Shown here: positions 22,400-34,729 of the stretch, piece after piece
Position numbering within the stretch: position 1 is the first letter of the stretch
Layout of the letters: every line of letters begins with the position of its first letter
Source of the DNA: Corythucha ciliata
Lineage: Eukaryota > Arthropoda > Insecta > Hemiptera > Tingidae
Length of the DNA stretch: 64,000 nucleotides
Assembly (NCBI GenBank): GCA_038030265.1
Contig: CM075940.1
Coordinates: forward strand, 6,696,001-6,760,000
Reading direction: 5' to 3'
Program-made: the position numbers and the translations under genes
The notes under the pieces: model-generated
Databases searched by the model: none
Told to the model about the DNA's origin: nothing
The model's input: only the letters and a program-made list of their open reading frames with translations

Positions 22400-22524
22400 G
22401 TGTTTTGAGGCGATTTGCGGTCATTCTTATTAGGAGAATATGACGTGTTGGGTGCACAGCTCTGAAAGAGTTTTTTTCCTACAATCGGTTGGGTGTGGCC
22501 TGAAAAGGGCACAAAGCGTTCTAA

Positions 22525-22716
22525 AGGTTCGTTTACACCAAAGTGTCCCGCGACACTTTTTGCTTGAAATTTCGTGTCAGACAAAGTTCCTTGGAGTAAA
22601 CACAAAATTCCAGACATTTTTTATCATAATTTGCGCAGTCAACAAATTTCACATCTGACACTTTACATTTATGTCGAGACATAAGTGTCGCGGGACACTT
22701 CAGTGTAAACGCACCT
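22525..22716. mobile_element. Harbinger-type MITE, 192 bp
   Basis: Ends AGGTTCGTTTACAC and GTGTAAACGCACCT, with AAGTGTCCCGCGACACTT mirrored just inside. Flanked by TAA (22522-22524, 22717-22719). The empty site at 23275-23458 reads GTTCTAAGTGG, confirming insertion at TAA. Confidence 0.9.
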
Positions 22717-22719
22717 TAA

Positions 22720-22919
22720 GTAGAGAACCTATACTACCAGATAAGCTCACGGCCATACTGGGGTAGATAAAATTATCATAAATTTAATAAAGCCTCGTGG
22801 GACACAGTCGGACACTCTATATTAATTCCAACTCCATGAACCCCTCCTACATACTAAATATCAACTTTATCTACCCAAAATGCCGGATGGGCTCACTCGG
22901 TTGTATAGTTACCCTACCT
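22720..22919. mobile_element. Second TAA-flanked MITE, 200 bp
   Basis: Begins GTAGAGAACCTATACTACC and ends ACTCGGTTGTATAGTTACCC plus TACCT, imperfect inverted repeats with GGGGTAGATAAA mirrored inside. It directly abuts the first MITE, sharing the TAA at 22717-22719, and is followed by TAA (22920-22922). A second copy of the family is at 42740-42929. Confidence 0.8.
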
Positions 22920-23274
22920 TAAGTGGGCCTAAATTGCTCTCAAGAGTGATATCGGACACCCCTAGAAATTTCGATCTCTTAACCCATATAGAACGCTCAA
23001 AATCGCTCTTTAACTGTAGTCGCACGTCGCACGTCGCTGACCACTTTACGGCAAAAAATCCTCCGGACATTCAGAACCAACTTTTGTCAAAAAACGACGA
23101 TTTCGTTTGCCCCTTTTTTTCAAGTTTGATGATAATCTGGCGATTTTCTGTTTTTCGTAATAGGTTAGTATAATGTGCAAGGAGGTCGGCTGCCGAGAGA
23201 ATTTATTTCGTCGACGAGCCCCCAGCGCATTCTATTCTCCTGGTCATAGAGGACCAAAAATTGCCCCTTTTTCT

Positions 23275-23458
23275 GTGTTCTGAGGCGATTTTCGGTCGCT
23301 TATATTAGGAGAATATAATGTGTTAGGAGCACAGCTCCGATAGAGTTTTTTCCTACAATTGGTTGGTTGTGACTTGAAAACGGCTTAAAATTCCCTCGTG
23401 GTTATAAAGCGTTCTAAGTGGACCCAAATTGCTCTCGAGAGTGATATCGGACACCCCT
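23275..23458 (+). repeat. Repeat copy 2 (empty site)
   Basis: Direct repeat of 22400-22963 without the two MITEs. It has about 18 extra bases (near AAATTCCCTCGTGGTTAT). Function unknown. Confidence 0.8.
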
Positions 23459-23463
23459 GAGTT

Positions 23464-23610
23464 TCAGTTGGGAAACAGAACGCTGAAGATGGCGAGCAGC
23501 CGAAATCGGTCCGTTTTTCACGAACCACAACGAGGGTAGACAGACAATGTCGTAGGCTCCTACGGCTACATAAGCATGCTTTACCCACTAACCCACGTAG
23601 TTTAGGCGAT
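23464..23610 (+). repeat. Dispersed repeat related to 57688-57830
   Basis: Contains GCTGAAGATGGCGAGCAGCC, then CGAAATCGGTC, a CGAACCACAACGAGGG stretch and GGCTACATAAGCATGCTTTA. The complement of the palindromic element at 57688-57830 reads the same with few changes. Here only one of the two terminal repeats is evident. Confidence 0.65.
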
Positions 23611-25422
23611 TCTACTAACAATTTAAATTATTTTCCACTTTGAGAGTCCCTGCGGTATCATATTGTACTGTTTCCTTCCTCAATTTTTTTCTTCCGAGGC
23701 GACCTTCAAGGCCAGGCGAGGCCACAATAAGAACTCGTTTCGACAAGCCCTTGAGACATCGACCAAGACATTTTTTTTATTTATTTTGAATTTGTACAGT
23801 TATAGAATTTGAATTTAATGTGCGAAAATTATATTCTGGGCTCTTAGGCGAACTTCCACAAACGTTCGATGCGTTTCTACTTGAATCTTGCAATAAATAA
23901 TGCGACGATGACCGTTCGAAAAACTACACCATAGCTGGCAGCTTCCCTCAAAATATCGCGATTTTAATTAGTCGCTTACTAATTAAGCATGCAGATTGTT
24001 GGTGGTAGTGACATCATCGCAAAAGAAACCCCCTCGTGCATGCTGGAGTGAGTCTCGGCCATTTTTGTGATCGTTTCAGTGCCGATTTTAGCAAGAAATA
24101 AAAGTTACCGCGTGACGGTTGCTTGAAGGTTTAGATTTCAAGTGTTCATAACTTTAACTGGGCGCTACAGTGATATTTGTGCTCTCCATTATCTTCCCAT
24201 AGTCTCCCGACTTCAAAACGTCCTTACGTGTCGCCATTTTGTCGTCGTCCGTATTAATTAGTGAGTTTCAGAGTCGTAAAGTTTAGGTTTTCGTTAAAGG
24301 GGGGAGCTAAGCAAAATTAGCTGGGCCCAGATCCAGGTAAGGGGTGAAGTGGGGGTAGAAAACGCTCATTTTTAGCCACTTTGACGCCCCCTTAAGGACG
24401 TCATCTCCGAAACCGGGGCATTTGTCATTTCAGCACTGATGCAGGCGTGGACCTCGCTCGCCCACTGTGTAGCGGAGAAACAATGCCGAAACCAAGACAA
24501 CGCGAAACGGTCAGTTTTGGTCACTGAGGTGGGCTGCCGCCCCCTAGGGGCTATTTGCCCATCACCGCCTGCAGTTCTCAATTCAGCACGGTCGGAGGGA
24601 CTCATAACCGGCGTACAACTCAAATCGAAGCATTTTGAAAAATGGTCGAAAACGCTCATTTTTAGCCGGCGTTCACCGTTTGATGGAAGAAATTGTTGAA
24701 AATCAGTTGAAGGTATTGGGGGGGGGAAGGGTACCTTTGCCCCTCCCATTAGGAATATTGGGTGGGCGATGGCCCACCTCACCCCCCCCCCCCTAAGTCT
24801 AGACCTCTGGGCACAATAATCCACTTAGGATTCCGTGCCTGCTGGGGAACGGCACGGTGCTTGGATAGTGAAGAAGTGTGCCGTGAGTTTCAGAGGAACA
24901 GGCAAACAAAAATGGAGGTACAACTTTGAGTGGTGGATTTAAACGCAACCTCGCCCCACCACAACCAGAAATGTTTGCATTGAAGAAGTGAACCAAGGAA
25001 TTAAATGCACTTCTGAACCCGGACCAGCACTTGTGCGGCACAATAGTCATTTATTAAAGCGAAAATGCTATTCGAATAGCCCAAAAGTCAGTTTGTGGGT
25101 CAAAATGACGATTATTGAGTGCCCGGAAACTCCAGTTTTGAAAGCCTAACAGGGATAAAATAAGATTGCAGTAATAAATTTCTTGTTTCTCAGTCCAATA
25201 ACTAGTCGGTGGCACAGAAGAGTGTACTTTTATTGGGTCTTCATAATTCTTGGGCCCTAATTACAAATTTTTTGGGTGATTAAATTCACTTTTCAAGAGA
25301 TGAATTCGAATTCGTATTTGGTGTACGAAAAAACGTTAATTTTTGCTGATTAGCCGAAGACATTTCTTGGAGCTCAATACCACGCTGTAATAAGCTCAAT
25401 TTTGATTTATTTTTATTTTTAG
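23611..25422. other. No gene supported
   Basis: Mixed sequence. 24278-24330 resembles the end of the 1-570 remnant. GC-rich patches lie near 24520-24600 and 24720-24840 with long C and G runs. Open frames at 24372-24824 show no recognisable domain. Confidence 0.35.
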
Positions 25423-25564
25423 CGACTGCCCAGCGCACCTGAACAGAATATTTAGAAAGGCACTTGAAAATTTAGCCCCCGAGAATCTGCTAATTCCTCC
25501 TCGTCCACCAATACCGCAAAACCCCTCGAGAAGGCCTTGCGCCTTGTGCCCCACTCAAATCTAA
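25423..25564 (+). CDS. Possible 3' terminal coding exon, family unknown
   Basis: Follows a long pyrimidine-rich tract and TAG acceptor. After one base it encodes DCPAHLNRIFRKALENLAPE, a proline-rich linker (IPPRPPIPQNPS) and RRPCALCPTQI before a TAA at 25562-25564. The codon pattern, basic-helical start and cysteine pair look like real protein. RRPCALC recalls the cysteine-rich tail of piggyBac-type transposases, cut short here, but that is a weak likeness. No upstream exon was identified, so this could be a host gene's last exon or a transposon scrap. Confidence 0.35.
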
Positions 25565-27589
25565 CTCTCACTGATTGACTTGCCAATGTATAATATCGCC
25601 TAATACGATTTCATTTAATTTGTACATAGCGAATAGTTTCTTGTTCTCCCCGCCCCCACCTCACCATCCTAAACTTTCCTTAGTGTGCCGAAGACAACAA
25701 AACAGGGTTTAATTTCGATGTGGAAGGTATTTCAGACAGTTGTCGTACAGTGCGATCGGGATAATAGCGTCAAGGTATTCGAACAATCTCTTATTTAACA
25801 CCTAGAAATATGTAAGAGTTCCCATTTACACCTCGCGCCTCTCCCTCCATTCTTTCAACATACCATAAGCATCGGCATATAGGCAGGGACTCACATTGTC
25901 TTGGAATGCGTAATTTCGCTCTAATGGGTGTATAATTGAAGGTGATTACTACACGCAGGTATTCATGTGAATGAACGAAACAGATCGGTCGAGATTGGCG
26001 TGAAACGTATAGACTTTGCCGCTTATTTAATTAACAGTCGCACAGTTCATTTCATTTAAAATAAAAAAGACCCGAAAAAAAGAGAGTCATTAAACATTAA
26101 GTCAGACGATATCAATCGGGCACAGTTTAAGAGCAAAAGAAGGAGGCCTCGTTATTTCCGATATTTTAACGGCTTTCAATGACGGGGGGTGGGGTGCACA
26201 GGGCTAAGTGTTCTCTCATTCATGAGGCTCCTTCAATTATTAGAGTCAACGTGTTCACACTCATTATCCACTATTGCTTCGCTTCTCGACAAAATCCATT
26301 GTTCTTGGTGTTTTTCTTCTCGCTGTCTTTCTTTCTCTTTACTGACAATTAAAAAGTAAAACTTTTGCAATAGAACCGAAGGATTCTACTGATTTCCCCG
26401 CCATAAAATTCTGGCGCTTTGTATTGAAATTAATTATTAATGAAATTTTGTTTCTATTGTTAACTACTAAGCATTTATTAATTGACGGCAATTAATTAAA
26501 AACTGCCAGTTCAATGATTTGCGATTCATGAGACCGGCTCTTCTCATGTCAAAAGGTATAAAAGGACACAATGACCGCATGTTGACCCTCCAGTTGTGAG
26601 TATAGTTGTAGCTCGATAATTCATCCCATGATCGTAAAGAGCCCAGTTGACTGTCAAATTAATTCAGCTTTGTGATGTTGGGGAAGGGGGGTGATCTCTC
26701 GCCCACCCTCCTCCACGCACTTCATTGTGTTTTGTCAACTTAATTAATTTAAAGGGAGGCGCGGTGTCAATAACTGTAGGCTTCGTGTTAATAAACAGTA
26801 GAGCGTTGAAAAGGTTGGCGACGCCAGGTGTTTGTGGAGGGGGTGGGAGGACTCTAATATAACTATAAATTGAATCGTTGATTGCGATTCTCTTTTCGAC
26901 CTTTTCCATCCCCCTTTTCATTCCTTTTCAATCGCTACATTGTTCTTACTTCTCCCCTTTAATTCGAATCCCCGTAACTATTTTAATTAAATTTGTTTTC
27001 GATTTCATTCAAGGAGAAGATCTCTTTCATACGACACAACTAAATAAAAACATGTGAAAATCTGAGAAATTAACTATTCTCAATACTTTGAAGCAGACCA
27101 AAAGCATGCCGAGGTAACTGAAACCTCTCGGCTATAACTCCCATGCCCACGTTTTACTTTCAAGATCGGTGTTGACAGGGAACCTGCTTTTTTATGTTCC
27201 ATACGCTAAGCCCTTCATTCACGCCCCCCCCTCCTACCGCAACTTACCCATCACCTTCAAGTGGAGAAGAAGAGCGAGAAAGAGCTAAGCTCACTTTAAT
27301 TGTCATTCCTCTCCGGGGAGCTTTTAATTAAGCCTCTAATCCAATTCATTTATTCCAGTCGTGTATCAATATAACATTCTAAGCCGGTGAATCTGTAATA
27401 TTCGATTGTGCACTTCTCTGTAGTCGCTTTTCATTCGGCACCCTCTTCACCACCCTTATAATACTTCTTCTTCCATAAGAACAGATGCCTAAAAAAGACA
27501 TGAGTCACCTTATTCACTTTGACATACATCGTATACCCGTAACTTTCAAATCAGTCACCCTAAAATGTCAGAATTTTCAGCACCAGCTA
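25565..27589. other. Unique AT-rich block with homeodomain-like cores
   Basis: No satellite, terminal repeat or coding similarity. TAATTA/ATTAAT cores cluster at 26420-26500 and near 27320. The texture is that of intergenic or intronic host DNA, possibly regulatory; this cannot be decided from one sequence. Confidence 0.3.
26557..26595 (+). promoter_or_regulatory. Candidate TATA/Inr core promoter
   Basis: GGTATAAAAGG (TATAAAAG at 26557-26564) with CCAGTTG about 30 bases downstream, near the usual start site distance and close to the arthropod initiator TCAGTT. No coding sequence follows clearly. Confidence 0.2.
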
Positions 27590-28215
27590 GCTGTTTGGGT
27601 CGCTGTCACTGGGTTTTTGGTAATCAGCAGAGCGAAATTGTGTTTTTTCATGCAGCGAACCCGCAAAACGGCTTTTTGGGGTGAGCCAACACAGCAAAAT
27701 TTGTTTTTTAATGAACCAACTCCTCGAAATTTCATTTTTCAAGAAGCCGGACCGTCAAATTGGCTTTGAGAGTGGGACAATCCTGCAAAATAGGTTTTGA
27801 ATGGGCCAACCCTGCGAAATGTAGTTTTTATAAGGAGTCAGACCCGTGATTTTGCTCTTTAGAGTGAGCCTGAAACTTGATTTTGAGGTTGTGAAAGCTG
27901 CGAAGTTGGTTTTTTTATGGAGCCGAGCCCGTGAAATTAGTTTCTGGTCTGGGGCCGGCTCCATCCCGCAATTGATCATTGTCGGACGGACTCATAAAAC
28001 GCGTCGGTCTCAAATCGAAGCATTTTGACTATCCCTGAGCGACTTTGTCCCCTAAAAAATGCCCACCCGTGGAAATGGGTCCTAAAAATGCAAAATCCGG
28101 GGATCCGAAAGAATAGAATCCGTGGAATTTCTTTTTTCAATCTGTCAAACCAGCGAGAAATTGGTTATTTGAATGGAGCCAACACCGCGAAATGTCATTT
28201 TTGAAGAAGCCGAAC
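27590..28215 (+). repeat. Satellite family B, forward orientation
   Basis: Degenerate tandem repeat of about 38-40 bp built on GAGCCAAC, CCGCGAAAT and TTGGTTTTT. Monomers differ strongly. The reversed form fills 40960-42650 and a short forward stretch lies at 58060-58160. Frames reading through it are chance. Confidence 0.7.
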
Positions 28216-28999
28216 CCTTCGAACTCGTGCAATTGTTACGTATATAGACGCTACACAGTGATCATTTGTTCTAAAATTATTCCCGGAGCGTTATTTTTAG
28301 AAGAAGGGGTAAAGGGGAAGATGATTTCACTAAATTCGGGGGCGGGCGAGAGTCCATACAGACCCCCCAGAGGTGAGTGGACAGACTATAAGGGTGTTTG
28401 GTAAGTCGACGGCAATAATGCAGGGGGTTTTTCTAGGTCCAAAATGGACCAAAAAAGTCCATATAAATATATAGGTCCGATTTCCAACCGTTTTCGAAAT
28501 AATCGTATTTTTAGCCACAACGTTGGTTTTATTAAATTCAGCGCTTATAAGTCGAGAACAGTTACACATACATTAAATCTGAGGGCACTACCCAAAAGAG
28601 CAGACATTTTTCAGTGGGAATCGGTCCATTTATCTCCAGAAGTAGTCCTACTTTTCCAGCAATCAGTCAGATTGTGGAGGTTTGTATCATATGCGCCTTC
28701 CGAAAAAAATTCACCTGTAACGTTGCTGTCGGAGAGCGGTTTGTTGTGCTTATTGGCCTTATTTTCTACCAGTGCTCTCCAATAATAAAATAATATAGGA
28801 TAAACAGATGTGCTATTAAGAGGCATGAAAAGGACAGAGAATACAAGGGAAATTACTTTGCGGAAAATGTTCGTTTTGGCGGGATTTCAAATATGCCAAC
28901 TTCTGTTAATAAATAAAAATATTTCTGAAGGGTTTTAAAATTTTATTTATTTATTTACATGGAAGGATTGATATGCCTCATGGAAAAAAAAATATTTTT
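28216..28999. other. No gene seen
   Basis: Unique AT-rich sequence. The open frame at 28444-28785 has no recognisable domain. Confidence 0.35.
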
Positions 29000-29745
29000 A
29001 GAAAATGCGAAACTTCCTCATTTTTGCCATGAATCGGCCCTTTTTATGAATTTTACCCACGAATTAGCGCTTTTCTCAATTTTAACCGTGAATTAGCGTT
29101 TTTTACATTTTATTCACGAATTTTAGCACTGTTCCTTAATATCATCCGCAAATTATAGTGATTTTTCGACATAATGTGCTGTTCATGAACCAAGTCCGCG
29201 TCTTGAATTGAGGTAAATCGCTAATTCGCAAATATAAGTGAGAAAATGCACTAATTAGCGTTTAAAAACTTGATCACGTCTAAAATTGAGAAATTTTAGC
29301 CGCTAATTACAGCTTTTACACAATTTCAGCCCCGAATTGATGAATTTTCAGAAAATCCGCAAAGCTGCTGGTTCAAGAACAGAACATTATGGTGTTTTAT
29401 TCGAAATTCTAGCTATAAAATGGCTCTGTACTCCGCGATTCTGTGATTTTTTCACAATTTTGGTCTGGAAGTTGCACCGTGAAACAGCGAATGAGCGTTT
29501 TTTTTTCTCTCTCGCAGTTTTAGCCACGAATATTTGCGCTCTTTCCAGCCTTCATGGCGCGTAATTGTCCTAAGAACAGTATTTCAGTGCGCCTTCACAA
29601 TTTCAGCCGCCTAAGTGCCTACACTAACTGTGGGGATCAGCGTAATTTGTCTATTTTAGCCACGAAGCTGCCTCCGTAAGGCGCGAATTACTACATTTCT
29701 GAATTTCAGCTTCCAGAATAGCGCTTGCGTGGGCTTAATATAATA
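29000..29745 (-). repeat. Satellite family A, reverse orientation
   Basis: Reads CAATTTTAGCC...GAATTAGCG...TTTTT, the complement of the forward monomer. It is strongly degenerate in the middle (29150-29560). No hAT terminus is visible at either edge. Confidence 0.7.
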
Positions 29746-30710
29746 TTCAGCAAAAATTTGGGTGACCATCTTTCAACTTTCTACCCTCCAGGTTGGATGG
29801 AATGAAAATCGTCGAAAGGAGCCAAATCCCCGTCCAACCGGATACCACGTACCTTGTGACGGAAAGCGTCACAATGCTCGACGCATGGACGGGCTGACTG
29901 GCTGGGCCGGCGCGGCGCTCTCGAGAGCAGCTCAAGCGGATCAGTTCCATACGAGCCTGAGTCTGAGCCACATTAGGCCTCTCCTTCGTTCACGAACCCC
30001 TTTTGATCGACGGGTCCAGCTTTCTTTTACGACATTGGAAGGTACAGTTTATTTTTATAATACGAAGAATATATTTATTTTAAATTTAATTACTTTGTCT
30101 ATACGTCGCCTCCCAACCCCGCAATCTTAGGGCGGGTAATCCCTTTACCCTCTCAACGTTCATCCAAGAACATAAAACCTAAAAATCCAAATTTTTCCAT
30201 CTTCAAGCTATTCGGGAATGGCGGTCCGCCCAATACTCGCTACTACCTCGGCACGCTACATAACGAGTCTGCTGGGGCGCAGGAAGCAAACCCCGAAAAG
30301 ATTAGTAATTTATGGAGGTAACCATGTGACATTCATGGTTCCTAAAAGATCCAGACTCGCGAAATTTGGGGTTAGAAAGATCTAAATCTCGCACAATTTG
30401 GCACTTGCAATGAAACCCTAAAACCTCAATTTAGTGGCACTTTTTTGTCACCTCCGCCCTACCAACTGTAATTTTGCAGCACATTTCTTCAGTTACTATT
30501 TCGAGGCTGTTTTTCGATCCAAACTCGCAAGTTCATTTCCGGTGAATATTCAAAAACGCAAGTTTGCGGCTATTGCTCCCAGGGAAAATGCTATTTCGCA
30601 TCTAATTATCCTCCGAAATATTCAATTTTGTGGCTTTCCAGGGCTAAGCTTGTAACTCACAATTTCGCGGCTGATTATTCACCGGAACTTTCAATATCGT
30701 TGTCTACGAG
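29746..30710. other. No gene seen; degenerate TTCGCG-type repeat
   Basis: 29780-30010 is GC-richer with an open frame (29762-30130) but no recognisable domain. 30340-30700 is a loose repeat of AATTTGG, CGCGAAATTT and ATTTCGCG phrases. Confidence 0.35.
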
Positions 30711-30955
30711 TAGATAGATAGATAGATAGATACCTAAGTCTTTATTTACAATAAATAACTTGTGACTTTGGAATAATATTCCAATATAAAGACAGGCTCA
30801 TGTAGCTTACAAGCCGTCTATGCTGAAGTAAACAAAATAATTATCTTCCCTGATGCGCAACGCCTCCATACAAAAATTTCGTAGCAGTTCCCAGATTACC
30901 ACGCCTTCTTAGGCGCGGTAGTATACAGCTTTCGTCCCCGTTACCAGGGTGGACA
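30711..30955 (-). mobile_element. 3' end of a non-LTR retrotransposon, minus strand
   Basis: On the minus strand it ends ...TTGTAAATAAAGACTTAGG followed by a (TATC)n tail (GATA run at 30711-30732). AATAAA upstream of a short tandem tail is typical of some non-LTR families. Upstream a short frame ends ATKFLYGGVAHQGR-stop, resembling a retrotransposon ORF terminus. The rest of the element is absent. Confidence 0.6.
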
Positions 30956-33900
30956 AAAATACTTCCCCCCCCCCCGGTAAAATTCCTAACCTTATTGTGT
31001 GCTATTCTGGATTATTCTCCCCCCCCCCGGTGTCTACTATCGGACAGCATGCCCCCTTCACACTTTTGGACGCTCCCCCACTACTACGAATAATTTGACT
31101 TATAACAATTATAACTACGAATAATTTCCATTGCCCCCCCCCCTGATGAAGTTTTGAGCTCCCCCCCCCTAGCGTCAGATGGACCCCGTCGGCGTCCAGC
31201 CCCCTCCCCACCTAGTGTAGTCACCCCTGGGTTAGAGAGGGGGTTGGTAGCATCTCGAGTCCAACGAATAATTAATTGAAATTGAGTTCTTCACTAACCC
31301 ATGAATATTCACCTTTTCCATCTAGCCGCCGCACAGCGCCACGAGGCGGACTCCTTCGGACGATTTCAACGAAAAGAAAATTGCTATTAATTAGGAACAA
31401 GTTCTTAAAACAATGTGAAAGTGTTGATGAATATGTTTTTAAAAATATTTACGGTGAGAATAAACATTTTTATCGAGGCTATTTAAAAAATGGAAAAAAA
31501 TGAAATTTAAAAAAATTCAATCCATTCAGAAAATTTCGCAGCCTCAAAGATTCGCGAAAAAAAAAAATAAATAAAAAATAAATAAATAAAAATCTTGGAT
31601 TTTTGACCAAGATAACGTGGTACCGAAGCTTTCGTTGCGGCGGGGCGGGGGACCCTCCCTCTGATTTTTTTTTTTTTTCCAAAAAGTGAATCCAATGTGC
31701 CAATTTTCATGAAATATCTCGGTTTCATCATAAAGAAATCGCGTACCGAAGTTGAGGAAGCACCGTCAACAGCCTTAAACCGACGTTTTAAGAAAAATGT
31801 CTTCGAATGAAGGAGAGAAAGACAGCGTCAGATGACTGGCTTGGAGCTGGTGAAAATACTTGTTGAACAGCGAATGGAAATGAAAGATAGGAGAGGGGAA
31901 TATTCTCAACCCTCTGACTAACATGCAAATGAGCCCCGTTTCATTAGTGCGATAGGCATTCAGACACGGATTCCTATCTTACCTTCCACCCCATTGTCTT
32001 CTGCCTTTATACCACATCCAACCCTTAACTATGTCAAACGACTATGAAATGTTTTAATTCTTTCCTTTATTTCCGATATAGGTTTGGGGGGGGGGGAAGG
32101 TAATTCAGTATCACGTTCATCAGGAAACTACATTAAGAACCGGTAGTTCCCCGTTAATGAAGTGGTCAAGTGACGAAGATATTCAATGAGTTTCTAGATT
32201 GACGAAGGGGTGGGGCGGGCGGGGAGGGGTGAATGCAATGGAACGAGAGTGTGCGCGAACTAAAGAGTAGAGACAATGAGAGCATGTCAGAGTGCGATCA
32301 GAGCGGGTTAATGCTGTGAGCCGAGGCGGTAAATTCGGGACTGAAGCCATCTCTCATAAATCTAACTCTGATAGTGATCCTATTGAATACAGAGGCTATA
32401 AAAGATGGAGGGACTCCATGCCAGTGACATACAGGGGAGACTACATACTGTAGGGACCTATTGTTCCAATACACACGTCTGCTTTTATATAACATTTAAC
32501 GCTATAGTATTTCATGCCAGTAACCCTCCCTTTTATACAACGAATCCAGGGAGAACCCTTTATTTTATGCAGCCTCTGTCTTGTTTAGTATGTACCTTCC
32601 TTTGACAGGTCTTTGCTTTCATATTGATTCTATTATAAAGTGTTAACAATTGGTGGACAGAAATGATAATAGAGACATTTTTTTCAGCAAAAAAACATTG
32701 TTTTATGCCGGAATAAAAAAAAAAGGTTTTGAATCGGACTGGACCAAACAATACCTAATAGTTTGAACTGTGAGCATTGATGCGTGATACATTGGGGCTT
32801 TCCCACCGATTGATCCGATTTAACCCTCGAGCGTTTTTTTTTCTATTGTTTGAATGAGGAAAAGGAACTTGATGAAAAACTCAGAGGTGCGGTTATGGGA
32901 GGCCGCGAAAATAACTATACCTAAGGGCAGGAATGAGGTTACCTGAACCTAAAAACTGATTCACCTGAGACCTAAATGCGATTTTTATAAATAGGAGTCC
33001 ATTGAGTGGATGTTATTGTTGAAAGAAAAACACTGGGTCTTGTCAAAACATTTGTAAAGAGAAAAAGAAAAAAGAAAAGAAGAGTGTGTGAACTTGAAGA
33101 AAATACTTCCTCCTACTCCATTTAAAAAAAAAAAAAAAAAAAAAAATTAAAATGTCAAAAAAAAGGTCAAAGGCTCAGCGCCTCCGTTTGAAAGAGTCAG
33201 CATCGAAAGAGTATTATACGGGAGAATTTCATTGGTAATGCCAAATGATATTAGAGTTCTCTCATATGGTTGTAAATCGAGAATGAGGTGCATTGTTGTG
33301 GTATATTGGCGCGTTGGTAATAGAACACGAGCCGGTATCAATATTCAGTTCAGTAAGAGCTAACCGAAGGTTGACAATGCGATGCTCTCTAAATATTGGA
33401 GTCCTTTATTGCATCTCTTTCTTCTGGTAGGACCTCACCGCAAAGGTATTCACTGACAAGAGCCAATTTCAAACTCCCCTTTGGCTTCTTGTTGTTGAGG
33501 GAGGGGCGAGCAGGGGTTCTGATACCAATGCGAAGTAATAAAAAGTATTAAATGTGAAAACTTGAGTTCCGGTGTGAAGTGCTTGCGTTGAGATTTTCGT
33601 TTATATGGAAGAAATACGTAATTGTTATACCGAGTAACTAATTATATCGAGCGAGTATTAATTCGAATTTAAACCCTTTCAGTCTTTTTTTTTTATATAC
33701 AGAATCGCCGGCCCGAGTAATTGACATAATATCTGTACAGGAGCTGTGGGATGTTTGTCGGGAAGGAATTGTTCCTAAAAGGAATGAACAATGAATGGCA
33801 CAATACCGGCGGCAGTAATAGTGGAACAATGCCACTGACTTTGTTTAAGATACCCGCTGAGCCCTTAACCGCTCGTCAGTATATTCGATCTACGAATCCA

Positions 33901-34729
33901 CTGTTTTCAACCGTGGGGTCACAATGGAATCAACAAAAGAGACTAGTCGTGTCGAGTGCGAGTGGGAGTTTGCATGGAAGCCAGCTGCACGCCTCTGAGC
34001 ATCTGCTATCAACTTTCTTTGTCATTAATTGCTTATAATGTAGAATATAGTATATTGTAATGGAGCTCAAGAGAAATATATTCTATTAGTGAAGGTGGAG
34101 AAGTTTCTGAATGGATTTTGCAGTTTGATGGAGAGGAGGCTCTTTTGTCTTATTCAAAGGTAATACCTTTTCAGAGCGACGATTCATTTCACCTTAAAAC
34201 AGGAAACTGTTCAACAACAGAAGACAATCCTAGAAAGATTGAATACTATTCTGACTGGCTGACTACTCTACCCTCTTCCGAGTACTCGACGATTGTTTTA
34301 TGTGCCCTATAAAGGCCCCTATTACACGATAATCTTTCTTCGTATTCTACCCCAAGTGGAATTAATCGATACTTGAACCTTTATGTTCCTTCATTATTAT
34401 TATTTCGTCAAACGCATGAAAATCTATGGCCCTCAATATTATAGCATTGGCTGGGGGGGGGGGGAGAAATGAGAGCTTACCTAAATATTGCGAACCGTTA
34501 ACTGAATAAATCCTCCGAAATATTTTTTTTATTGTTTAAAAAATGGCATAACAAGAAAAGCCATATATTCGAACTTTATATAGAAGGCAATTTTTAGATT
34601 AGCGGCATAATTCTACGTCGTTGTGGCGTGGCATCCACGAGCTTTTGTGGTCTATAGGTTATATAAATACGAATATTTATGAAGGTCTGGGTGAGCAGCA
34701 AGGGGTACAGTGGGGGGGGGGTGCTGGAA
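30956..34729. other. No gene supported; C/G runs then unique AT-rich DNA
   Basis: C-runs at 30964-31150 are followed by AT-rich sequence with G runs near 32085 and an A run at 33125-33147. A TATAAAAG at 32397 and a 36-base AG/GT-bounded segment at 34122-34157 (after TTTTGCAG, before GTAATA) are possible promoter and micro-exon signals, but nothing corroborates them. Confidence 0.3.

Larger units (their letters stand above)
22400..22963 (+). repeat. Repeat copy 1, interrupted by two MITEs
   Basis: 22400-22524 and 22920-22963 together match the uninterrupted copy at 23275-23458 (shared: TTAGGAGAATAT, GGTTG, AAGCGTTCTAA, then GTGATATCGGACACCCCT). The interruption falls exactly at TAA, giving a natural empty-site comparison. 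Confidence 0.85.

Noticed and set aside
23478..23530. Hammerhead-like ribozyme core in GCTGAAGATGGCGAGCAGCC followed by CGAAA
   Set aside because: The core needs CTGATGA; CTGAAGA lacks the required bases and the flanking stems do not pair convincingly.
34122..34157. 36-base micro-exon
   Set aside because: AG and GT boundaries this close occur by chance in AT-rich DNA and no neighbouring exon supports it.
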